Positions 19,788 through 29,900 of a stretch of 64,000 nucleotides of DNA are shown piece by piece. How positions within the stretch are numbered: the first letter of the stretch is position 1; each line of letters begins with the position of its first letter. The notes under the pieces were generated by a model, which did not search any database, was not told the origin of the DNA, and saw only the letters and a program-made list of their open reading frames with translations. A program made the translations under genes and the position numbers. Source of the stretch: Pseudoalteromonas sp. G4 (lineage in GTDB: Bacteria; Pseudomonadota; Gammaproteobacteria; Enterobacterales; Alteromonadaceae); assembly GCF_028875915.1 (NCBI RefSeq), contig NZ_JAPEHW010000004.1, positions 1 to 64,000 of the forward strand. The letters run 5' to 3'.

Positions 19788-20177
19788 ATGAACTGTGTAT
19801 GTAAAAAACACACATTACAAGTGTGGAAAGGATACGGCGGGGTGGGATATGGTTGTCATTGTGGCATGTCATTTCTTCCGACTAAATATTTCGCTACGTT
19901 AAAGGGGCAAGGTACATTTCATTACGAGCAATTTATAAAGACACTAACTAGCGTGAAAGGAATATGCTCGGAACATAATTGCCCACAATGCAGAACGATT
20001 TTAAAACAAAAGGAAGTTGATAATATTGTTTTAGCACATTGTGACCACTGCCATGGACTTTTATTTTCAACCAGTCAATCTCGTGAATTTTTTACTAAAT
20101 ACAAACTGCCTAAAAATGATGAAAACCTAATGGGCTTATTAATTGATATACCGTTAATAGGTTTATTATTAAGCTAA
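19788..20177 (+). CDS. Zinc-ribbon protein of unknown function
   Basis: A 129-residue protein with two cysteine-rich modules. The first (residues 1-30) is M-N-C-V-C-x-K-H followed by Y-G-C-H-C-G, and the second has N-C-P-Q-C-R then H-C-D-H-C-H-G-L-L-F, a TFIIB-type zinc-ribbon pattern. The last 15 residues are hydrophobic, perhaps a membrane contact. The start at 19788 is chosen because GGAG lies 6 nt upstream. Proteins of the zf-TFIIB family are widespread and mostly uncharacterised. No DNA-binding or enzymatic domain is evident. Confidence 0.65.
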   Translation: MNCVCKKHTLQVWKGYGGVGYGCHCGMSFLPTKYFATLKGQGTFHYEQFIKTLTSVKGICSEHNCPQCRTILKQKEVDNIVLAHCDHCHGLLFSTSQSREFFTKYKLPKNDENLMGLLIDIPLIGLLLS

Positions 20178-20487
20178 AGAACACATCATACTAAATGTAT
20201 TGAAAAGTTAATCGGGGCAACTGAGGTAAATTAAAGAGTTTGTATTCAAAAAAGATGGGCTTATGGTTTATAACACATGCAGACAGAAATAATAGTAATT
20301 AATAAATTTGCCAAGGTTAATAAAAAAGGCCCAAGCTTGAGGTAATTCGGAATCTTAAAAGTTGGGCCTTTAGGGTTTAATTATTTACCTTGGTCGGGGT
20401 GGTAAACACTAAAATCAAATAATAACAAAACAAGCTCAAAAAGGTTTGTCATAACTTTTTCAGTTTGTGAAAAAGTGTAGTGAATAA
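20178..20487. other. Intergenic region between convergent genes
   Basis: About 310 nt between the zinc-ribbon gene and the leftward Asn-synthetase-like gene. Apart from the nested inverted repeat described separately I see no coding region or RNA gene. Confidence 0.5.
20309..20396 (-). terminator. Nested inverted repeat, probable terminator of the Asn-synthetase-like gene
   Basis: AAAGGCCCAA (20325-20334) pairs with TTGGGCCTTT (20362-20371). An outer pair, CCAAGG near 20312 and CCTTGG near 20388, can extend the structure. Leftward, the inner hairpin is followed by six T residues, which fits termination of the leftward gene ending at 20488. The 27-nt loop is unusually long. Confidence 0.5.
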
Positions 20488-22161
20488 TTAACCTGCTTTT
20501 TGGAGCTTAATACGGTTATTCATATTTAACCAAATCAATCCAAAACCTATTAAGTAATTTTCTAGTTTATGTTTTTGTACAAGGTGCTTTAATGAACAAA
20601 ATTCTGAGTCATTATCTGTAATTAGACGCAAAGTTTCATCCAATACATTTGCGTTTAGATGATGATAACCATATAGATACATAGGTTTAGATGCTTTACC
20701 GTAAGCCGCATTTAACTTTAACCTTGTTGCTAGACCTGGATATTTTTCTGAAAAATTAAGCCCTTTTTTAAGTGGTTTTTGTGTTTTATCCCAAGGTAAC
20801 TTAGCAAGTTTTGGTGATACGTCGGCAATAAATTGACGATGAAATGTGCTGTGCAGTTTAAGTTTTGCCGGAAGATGCAGCATGGTTTTAACTACATCAT
20901 GATTAAGAAATGGATGCGAACGATTATAATAGCTATCTAGCAATTGTTGACCTGCAACAACCATTCTTTGACATCGTGTAGTCAAATAAAATATATCCGC
21001 TTGTTTTGTTGCTGGTAATAATGGGTTTATATAACGCTCGAAAACAGATTCAATTTTTGCTTCGATAGATTTATGTCCAAGCAACGGTGCTAAAAGCGGG
21101 TGTGTTTGCTTTAAGAATTCTTCCTGTATATAACGCTTAATTCTGGGTGTCGACCAGTTGTTCAGTAATGCTAAGTCAAAAAAATTAAACCCAGGCATTC
21201 CACGGTCGTAGTAAAATGCACGATAAGATTCCGCGCCCGTACCTGTAATAATGCTTCTACCTAGTGTTTTGTTTAGAATTTTATCATCAATTAATGCATG
21301 TGCATGATGAAAGGGGACTTCTCCCATGCTCGCTTTACTGACACGATGTATGACTGAATCTGATATATTTGTTTTTAAGTTTGTAGGGTGGTGAAGTGTT
21401 AAACCACAACTGTTTGCAAGTAACTTTGCGTAGTTAACGTCGGTACTATTAGCAACCCCATAACATAAAGCATCTGGTTTTAGATTAAGTAAATCGCATG
21501 CTGCGAGTATTGCACGTGAATCAAGCCCACCTGATAGTGATATTAGAGGATTAATGCCGCTGTTAACACTCATTCGAACAGCTTCAATGAGTGCCTCTTT
21601 TGCATCACTGTATTTAGTTTTCAGATTGCTGTTGAATATCTCATTTTTACTATTTTTTTGTTTAAGCTCAGAATTTTTAATAGTTAAAGTCGCTTGCGTA
21701 TTGCCCATAAAGTGGGTGGTATTTTTTAATATTGAGTTGCTTGAAAATAATTGACCTAACACAACGATTTCTTTAAGTGATTGTTTCTTAAGTTCAAGTG
21801 GTTTTTTTAAAGATTGATTGAGCGACGTGCGCGAACTTGCAAGTATAATATTGTTGTTATCTTTGTAATATATAATAGGGAAGGCGCCATAGGTATCGGT
21901 GGCAAAATTAATTATTCGCGATTTATTATTAATTGCTATCCAAGATCTTCCACAGTAACTCTCAAATCGATTATTTAAAATATCTGAAGTTATCTGTCTA
22001 TCTAGGTGACGATAAGCTATATCACCCCATATAAAAATATCTAAGGTGCTAGTTGTATGACGTGTTATGCAAATACTTTGTCTAAAATCTTCAATATTTG
22101 TGCTGTACCAGGTATCTGATGAAAGTTCTTCAGTGTTAAATAGAATACTCAATTGCGCCAT
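20488..22161 (-). CDS. Asparagine-synthetase-like PP-loop protein without glutaminase Cys
   Basis: A 557-residue protein with the two-domain plan of AsnB. Residues 1-170 resemble the N-terminal hydrolase fold (strands with FATDTYGAFPIIYY). From about 190 the ATP-pyrophosphatase domain has the PP-loop SGGLDS at 210-215 and a later GTGAESYRAFYYDRG loop. The essential N-terminal nucleophile is absent: the protein starts MAQL, so Cys2 is missing and glutamine cannot be the direct amide donor by the normal route. Such proteins amidate or cyclise other acyl substrates in antibiotic, capsule or lasso-peptide pathways. No precursor peptide, protease or glycosyltransferase gene is adjacent, so the substrate is unknown. 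It is transcribed alone, after dgt. Confidence 0.75.
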   Translation of the reverse strand: MAQLSILFNTEELSSDTWYSTNIEDFRQSICITRHTTSTLDIFIWGDIAYRHLDRQITSDILNNRFESYCGRSWIAINNKSRIINFATDTYGAFPIIYYKDNNNIILASSRTSLNQSLKKPLELKKQSLKEIVVLGQLFSSNSILKNTTHFMGNTQATLTIKNSELKQKNSKNEIFNSNLKTKYSDAKEALIEAVRMSVNSGINPLISLSGGLDSRAILAACDLLNLKPDALCYGVANSTDVNYAKLLANSCGLTLHHPTNLKTNISDSVIHRVSKASMGEVPFHHAHALIDDKILNKTLGRSIITGTGAESYRAFYYDRGMPGFNFFDLALLNNWSTPRIKRYIQEEFLKQTHPLLAPLLGHKSIEAKIESVFERYINPLLPATKQADIFYLTTRCQRMVVAGQQLLDSYYNRSHPFLNHDVVKTMLHLPAKLKLHSTFHRQFIADVSPKLAKLPWDKTQKPLKKGLNFSEKYPGLATRLKLNAAYGKASKPMYLYGYHHLNANVLDETLRLITDNDSEFCSLKHLVQKHKLENYLIGFGLIWLNMNNRIKLQKAG

Positions 22162-22298
22162 AATAAGGTCTCTAAAAGATAACTTTTCTTTATAGCAGCA
22201 AACAATGTGCCTTAATTAACTTACTGAATCATCGGTTTTAATTTAAATGGTGAAAGTAATTTTTTGCAAAATGCAAAGCTTAATAGCAATTCATTGAG

Positions 22299-23768
22299 TT
22301 AATCACTAACGGTTAACAAGCGATAAGTATCATAGGCAAATTGATCAGTCATGTTTGCAATAAAGTCTTGAATTAACCTTGCGCGATAATAAAACTCAAA
22401 TATAGGATCTGTTTGGTTACTGTGTATTTGAGAAACCGAGTTTTTATAAACTGCTATATATTTTGATGAAATTCGATTTAATAATCGCGATTCAATAGTG
22501 AAACCTAATTCACCCTCTAATAATTTTGTGAATTCTAATTGTGTCATATTTAATAAACACGAAAATTCATTAAGTAGCGTCGTTATTATTTTGTGACCTT
22601 GTATTTCTAATTTTTCAACTTCGTGATGGCTAAAAACATGCTTAATTGCAATTGCTTTTAAGGTTTTGGTTATTGCATGATGATAACTGTTATCTTCTAT
22701 TAATGGCGCATTGAAACTACCATGGTATATATTAACAATATTCTCGCAAAAACGTGTCGCACTATGTTTAATAAGTGGATGAAGCAGGTTAACTCTTAAT
22801 CTAATAAAAAAAGCGTTGTCAAAATTAAAGTCTTCTTTTGATGCGTGAAGATAAGCGTTTTCACATTTTTCACGCATAAAGTTAATTAATTTTGCATCAG
22901 TTATATTAAAAGACTGAATAATTCTTTCATATTCTTCGATAAGTAATTGCTTTAATAAGGTGACAGTAATAAGGCCTTTTTCCACCGCATCTTCAATATC
23001 TGCTAAACAGTAGGCAATATCATCAGCTGCCTCCATAATATAACTAGCTGGATGCCGGTTACCCTGTTCAATATTTAGGACTTCGCAAATTTGGCTTATA
23101 AACTCAGATTCACTAAAGTAAAATCCTACTTTTTTCATTAGGTAATTCTTACTTTCAGGTACCTGTTGCTTTGGTAGCGTGCCACAACGCGTGTATTTTA
23201 ATATGCTTGCTGCATGAGAGTAGGTTAAGTTTAATGCGAGTAAAGTATGAACATTACGAATTGCTTGAGCATTACCCTCAAAGTTTGTGAGTTCAAATAA
23301 CAGTGATGAGGTTAACGATAGTGGCTCTTTTAATTCGTCATCGCTAGGGTAATGTGTTTTAAAAAAATCATGTTGCTTTAGATATTTTTCAAACCAATTA
23401 TTAATTGCCGATTCACCAAAGTGGCCAAACGCAGGGTTTCCAACATCGTGCATTAAACACGCCATTTCAACAAGTGATTCGAATTCTCTTTCTAAATCAA
23501 CTAAACCAAGTTTAACTTGTTGTTCTTTGCTTAGCATTTTATAGATTGTATGGATAATAAAGCGGCCGTTTTGTTGTACTTCTAAAGAGTGTGTTAAGCG
23601 AGACCTGACTGCTGCGTTGCGCTCTAAAGGGAACACTTGCGTTTTTTGTTGTAAGCGTCTAATCCCTGCACTATTTATAATTCGACCGCGATCACTTTCA
23701 AATGCTGTTCGTGTATTTGAAGTTTGATTATACTGCCGAAACGAATTAATTCTTTGTTTAAAATTCAT
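22299..23768 (-). CDS. dgt: Deoxyguanosinetriphosphate triphosphohydrolase
   Basis: HD-superfamily enzyme of 489 residues that hydrolyses dGTP (and perhaps other dNTPs) to the nucleoside and tripolyphosphate. The N terminus carries the dGTPase signature: TRTAFESDRGRII, RRLQQKTQVFPLE and RSRLTHSLEV with the first metal His. The HD pair is in MACLMHDVGNPAFGHFGE. YIMEAADDIAY near residue 245 holds the later Asp ligand. The length agrees with type 1 dGTPases (about 500). Beyond nucleotide homeostasis some family members restrict phage by depleting dNTPs; nothing here favours that role. Confidence 0.93.
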   Translation of the reverse strand: MNFKQRINSFRQYNQTSNTRTAFESDRGRIINSAGIRRLQQKTQVFPLERNAAVRSRLTHSLEVQQNGRFIIHTIYKMLSKEQQVKLGLVDLEREFESLVEMACLMHDVGNPAFGHFGESAINNWFEKYLKQHDFFKTHYPSDDELKEPLSLTSSLLFELTNFEGNAQAIRNVHTLLALNLTYSHAASILKYTRCGTLPKQQVPESKNYLMKKVGFYFSESEFISQICEVLNIEQGNRHPASYIMEAADDIAYCLADIEDAVEKGLITVTLLKQLLIEEYERIIQSFNITDAKLINFMREKCENAYLHASKEDFNFDNAFFIRLRVNLLHPLIKHSATRFCENIVNIYHGSFNAPLIEDNSYHHAITKTLKAIAIKHVFSHHEVEKLEIQGHKIITTLLNEFSCLLNMTQLEFTKLLEGELGFTIESRLLNRISSKYIAVYKNSVSQIHSNQTDPIFEFYYRARLIQDFIANMTDQFAYDTYRLLTVSD

Positions 23769-23948
23769 AGTGTTTTGTACTTTTAGTTGTGCGCTTTTGT
23801 ATTGTAATTCTTTAAGACTTTAATTTTCTATTTTAAAAAATGAACATAGTTCAGAATACGTTCATTTCAAAAGATGAATAATAAACTTACTAAAGTGAAT
23901 CTCCGCTTTAGAGTTTATACCCCGAGTATTTATGACGTTACATTTGTT

Positions 23949-23978
23949 AAAAAACCCGCTGGGCTAGCGGGTTTTTTT
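23949..23978 (-). terminator. Terminator after the giant Ig-repeat lipoprotein gene
   Basis: AAAACCCGCT and AGCGGGTTTT form a stem with a 5-nt loop and T/A runs on both sides, 12 nt after the leftward stop codon. It could stop transcription from either direction. Confidence 0.85.
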
Positions 23979-23989
23979 ATGATTATTGG

Positions 23990-26900
23990 TTAGTAGGTAA
24001 TCTTGAGGTTAGCTTCATGTGATGTAAGTGATCCGTTACCATTATCAATTTCACAGCTTACCTTAGTATTGCCTGCAGCTTTTGCTGTTAAATAACCAGA
24101 AGAGGTTAATTCAGCAATACTTTGAGAGTTAGGGAATGTAAACTCAGCTTGGTTTGTTACATCAATTCGTTGCTCAATGCTAGTGTCGTCAATTAATACA
24201 TAAATTGCATAGCAGCGTAATTGTTGTGACTGACCAACACGCATCTGAATTGGCTCTTCTTCAAATTCCATTAAATATAATGAAAACTCTGAAACTGTGA
24301 GTGTAGTTTCACCTGTTATACCATTCATTTCTGCAATAACTTGCGTTTCGCCACGCGTAATAGTGACCAAACTACCGCTTGATTCATCTATTGTTGCATA
24401 TTTGCTATCTGATACTTGCCAAGTAACTTGATCGGTAATATCGCTTAGTTCTCCATCATCAAAAAAACCTGTTGCAGTATATAGAATTGTTTGTGACTCT
24501 GGTGCGACTTGATTTTGCGGCGATATTTCAATTTTGATCAAGTTAGGTGTTGTAACTGTCACTGGTGCAGTTACAGATTCACCTTTGTAAGTAAAGTTAA
24601 CTTCAGTCGTACCAGCTGAAAAACCTTCAACGAATACAATTGGGCCTTGATAAGTAATTTGAGCTATTTGATCATCGTTAGTTGTCCAATTACCTTCCTG
24701 AGTCACTTCAATTTCATTTCCATCTGTAAATACTGCATATGCTTTTGCTTGTTTGCGAGACTTATTACCAACCCTGACATTGAACTCGGCAGGTTCAATG
24801 TATAAATAAGAAATGGCAGGTCCAGTAACAGTGAGATTACTAATATCAGTTACCCCTTTATATTCTATCGAAATTGTACTAGTACCCTCTGAAAGTGCCG
24901 TAGCCTTTCCACCGTCGGCGCCTATGTTTACAATCGATGCAACACTCGTATTAGATGAACGCCAAGTGCCTTTCTCAGTAATATCTTCAAAGGAACCAGA
25001 TACGTAGTAAGCTTCTGCTGTAAAACGACCTACTGTGTTCACCGGTACTTCAGGGTGATTTGGTGTAATTAGAATATATTCTATAGGTTCGTCTAAAACC
25101 GTTAGCTGACCCATACCTGTTTGACCATTATAAACTGCCGTTACTGTGGTTAAGCCAACTTCAGTACCATTAACGATTCCAGGAGTAGAAAAATAAGCTA
25201 GATCAGTATTCGTTACTGCCCAAGTACTTTTATCTGTAACTTCTTCTTGCGTTGAGATGTCATTATTATATACAGCATAAGCACGTAGTTTCTCACGGCC
25301 ATTTACATATACAGAGGTATCAGCAGGTTCGACTAATATGCCGGTTAGTACTGGAGGTGCTTCTAAAACGGTTAACTGCCCTTTACCAGTTAAACCATTA
25401 TAAGTCGCTTTGATAAAGGTAGCTCCTTCTTTATAGCTTGTAGCTAAACCGCCGTCTTTGCCCGATGTTATAACGCTTGCCACTGAAGCATCATCAGATG
25501 TCCAAGTTGCAAGTTGTGTAACATTAGTTGAGGTACCATCTGGGTGTATTGCATCTGCTGTAAATTGTTTAGTTTGCCCTGCATTTATCTGAGCAAGGAA
25601 AGGTGATACAGAAATCCGCGTTATTTCTTTACCGGTCACATTCACATCTGCAAGTACAATTTTACCATTGTATTCGGCTTGCACTTGGGTAGTGCCTTGA
25701 GTGTTGCCTGTAACTAGGCCTGATGCATTCACTGATGCAATGCCAGTATCAACAATTTGCCAATTTGAACTTGTTGTTACTTCAACTGCGCTACCATCAC
25801 TGTATGCTGCATAAGTTTTGTATTGCTGGGTAGCACCAACGTTAATATCACTGGTTAGTGGATCAATCGTAAGATCTTCTAGTATGGCTTCTGTAACATT
25901 CAGTATACCCGTTGACGTTTGCCCTTGATAATTTGCAATTACCTCTGTCGTGCCCATCGTTAAGCCATGATACAAACCATTACCTAAGTGACTGGCAATG
26001 CTTGTATTATTGCTGGTCCAGCTAACAAGATCTGTTACGTCATAATTACTAGCATCACTATAATAAGCATGAGCTAAAAATTGAATATCTGTACCACTTG
26101 GTGTGCTTTGTGGGGTAGGGTGCACCACTAAGCTTTCTATAATTGCAGGGCCAACTTCGAGATAAGCATCGTTTGATGTGATCCCATTATAACTGGCAGT
26201 AACTACAACATCCCCCACATTGTTACCACTGGCAAGCCCTGTTGCATCAATAGATGCAATGCTCGTTATATCACTATTCCAAGTTGATAAGGTTGTTAGA
26301 TTTTTGCTAGATGAATCTGTAAATATACCAAATGCTTGGTATTGTACCTGACCACCAACATAAGTTGTTTCTCTAACCGGTGAAATTTCAATCGATACGA
26401 GTTCAGCGTCTGTAACTGTTACATCCGCGCTGCCACTCATACCATCAAATGTGGCAGTGACCTTCGTATTACCAACAGCAAGTGCATTTGCGAAACCAGC
26501 ACTTGGCCCTGTTGTTTCAATATTAACAGTCGCTGCATCATCTGATTGCCATACTGCCACTGCTGTAATCGTTTGACTTTTACCATCGCTATAAAACGCT
26601 TGTGCTTCAAATTGACCTTGTGTGCCAAGTGGAACAGAAACGGATGCCGGCGTAACTTGTATATTTGATAAAATAGCATCGGTCACCGTTAATTCGGCAG
26701 TGTCAGACATACCATCAAATGTCCCAGTGATTTGTGTAACACCTTTACTATTTGCAGTTGCTAAACCTTTACTGTCAACACTCGCAGTTGTAGACGCTGT
26801 AGACGTCCAATCTGCTGATAAAGTCACACTGATTTGTGTGGTATCAGTATAATTAGCAACTAATTCAAACTGAGTAGTTAAGCCCTTAGGTAGAGAAACC

Positions 26901-29900
26901 GTTTTAGGTGAAATTTCAACATTCACTAGTTGTGCATCGGTCACCTCAACATTGGCAATATCAGACATACCATCAAAACGTACTTCAACAGTTGTATTTC
27001 CTTTTTCAAAGGCGGTTACAAAACCACCTTTTGATGTATTACCAACGCCGGCAATTGAGTTGTCGTCACTCGTCCATGTGGCGAGTGATGTAACAACTTT
27101 ACTTGTCAGGTCAGTATAGTGAGCGGTCGCTGTCAATTGCGTTGATGTGCCTTTGGCAATCACAACCGCTTTAGGATCTACCTCAAGTCGTGTGATAATG
27201 GCTTGAGTGACATTAAGTGTTGCTGTCGCTGTTTTACCTTTTACCTCTGCAGTGATCATTACACTACCTTGTAAATTACCTGTGGCTAACGCGGTATTTG
27301 AAATGGACGCTATAGCATTATTACTACTTTGCCATGTCGCTTGTGTAGTGAGATCGCGTGTTGAGCTATCAGTGTAAATACCTTGTAAATTGTATTGTTG
27401 AGTGGTACCAACTGGAATGCTAGTTAATTCTGGTGAAATCACCAGGGACACAAGTTCTGCATCGCTAACTGTTGCGTTTGTTGTAGCTGTTTGACCATCA
27501 AATTGAGCGGAAACTTGTGTTGTACCTACATTTTCGCCAAATGCTAAACCTGGGTTGACTACACCTGTTTCGATTGAAACAATCGTTGCATCAGCTGATT
27601 GCCACAACGCTTGCGTAGTCACATCTTTTGATGTTTTATCAGAATATATCGCCGTAGCAGTATATTGTCCTTGGCTACCTTTTGGCTTAGTTATATTTAT
27701 AGGTGTTATTTGTAACTCAGTGATAACTGCATTAGTAACAGTTAGTATACCAGTGTCAGATTTGCCTTGGTAAAGGCCTGTTATAGTTGTTTGGCCTGAT
27801 TGGTAAGTTGCTGCAAGCCCAGTATTATCGATGGTTGCAACATCTGTTGAATCAGAAGACCAATTGCTTAAGGTAGTTACGTCACTCGAACTGCCGTCAG
27901 AATATATTGCACGAAGGGTATAAGGTTGACTCACACCAGCTGCAACAGTGGCACGCTTAGGTTCTAACACAACTTGTTCGAGTACCGCTTCGGTCACGGT
28001 GATTAGCGCGTTATCTTTCATGCCATTGTAAGTTGCAGTGACAGTTGTCTGACCTTGTTCAAAACCAGATACCAATCCACCACTAACACCTGTGGCTGGA
28101 ACTGCTGCAATGTTACTATCAGCAGATTTCCAAGTAGCTGATTGGGTTATATCTGCTGATGTTGAATCAGTATAATAAGCTGTTGCTGATAATTGACCAC
28201 TATGGCCTTTAGCAATGCTTAATGCAGTAGGGGTAACAGCAATATGGGTAATCTCGGCAGAAATAACTATTAATTGCGCAGTGACTTGTTGACCTTGAAC
28301 TGTTGCCGTAATGTTAACTGTGCCGGTATGTGCTCCAAAGGCAATTGAAGGTGACGAGATATAAGCAATAGTGTTATCACTTGATTGCCAAGTGGCTTTA
28401 CTGGTTAAATTTTTAGAACTACCGTCAGTATATTGACCAATAACCTCATAGGATTGGCTGTTACCTTTTGCAATGGTAGATTTAGATGGACTGATCACTA
28501 AGCTAGCGAGTTCAGCATCAGTAATAGTAAGCGATGTAGAGTCAGTTAAATCCTCAAAACTGGCAGACACATTGGTTTGGCCAACAGATTTACTAATCGT
28601 GAAGCCAGCATTAAGACCTGAAGTTTCAATTGCAGCAATTTGGGTATCACTAATTTGCCAAGTTGCTTGATTTGTTACATCAGCTGTATGGCCATCGGTA
28701 TAATATGCTATCGCAGTATATTGACCTTCTGTACCAAGTGGAACACGCGCATCTACAGGGGTAATAACCAGTTTTTCTGATGTAGCTGTGGTAACAGTGA
28801 GCGACGTACAAGCTTGTTTGCCTAAATAATTGATACAGATTTGTGTCACACCAGGGCTGTAGGTTTTTGCAATGCCAGATTGTGCACCAGTGAATCCAAT
28901 ATTTGCAATTGCTTGCTCAGAACTTGACCACACACCTAGTTTTGTAACATCTTGCACAGATTCATCTGTAAAACGAGCGTAACCTTTGTAGGAAATATGG
29001 GTACCAGAAGGCGTAACATAATTAATAGGCGTTAATGTTAGTTCAACAAGTTCAGCATTGGTTACTTCAACAGATGTTTCAGCAATTAGGTTTGAAAACT
29101 GAGCTGAGACACTGGATTGCCCAACGCTTGTTGCAATGGCATAGCCAGCATCATCACCACTCGGAGAGATAGAACCAATGTCATCCGCTATTTGCCATGT
29201 GCTGCTTAGGGTAACATCTTCAACATGCCCATCACTGTAGAGCGCTTCGGCCTTGTATTGGCCTTGTGTACCAAGGGGGAAAACGCCATCTTGTGGTGTA
29301 ATTAATAAACGCTCTGCAACAGCATCTGTAACAGTCACTGACGTTGAGTCAGTTAAATTAATATCTTCATAGTTGAAGGCTGCTGAAATAGTCGTGGTAC
29401 CAATACTTTGCGCGTAAAACATTTGGGTTTTATTAAACTGACCGATTGTATCGTTTTCAATTTTCCAGCTTGATTGAAGTGTTACATCAATAGTTTGACC
29501 ATTTTCAAGAATTAAGTTGGCTTGATATTGAGATTGTGTTCCAAGAGGAAGTTGTTTATCGATGGGTGTTATCACAAGTGACGAAACAGGACTGTCGATA
29601 ATTGCTAGTTGACCTTGATTTTTGAGCGACTTAAATTTAGCTTTAACGTCAGTGATGCCTGCTTGCTTCGCTAGTACGGGTGTTGTCCCTGACTCATTTG
29701 CTTGAACTTCAGCGAGTTCGGTGTTTTCTATTGTCCAGATACTTGATTGTGTGACATCAAAGCGTTCGCCATTTTGATAACGCGCATATGCACGATATTC
29801 CGTGGTTAAACCTACCAATGTTTGATGTTGCAGTGGCGTTACATCAAGTCCAATTAAATCAGCATCATTTACGGTTAAAGGTGTGTCATCGGATACAGTA

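Noticed and set aside
20309..20396. Integron attC-like site
   Set aside because: The inner arms lack the GTTRRRY/RYYYAAC core pair and no integrase or cassette array is nearby.
20488..22161. Lasso-peptide cluster
   Set aside because: No McjB-like protease, RRE or precursor gene was found near the Asn-synthetase-like gene.
22299..23768. dGTPase as an antiphage system
   Set aside because: The gene is an ordinary single-copy dgt with no defence neighbours.
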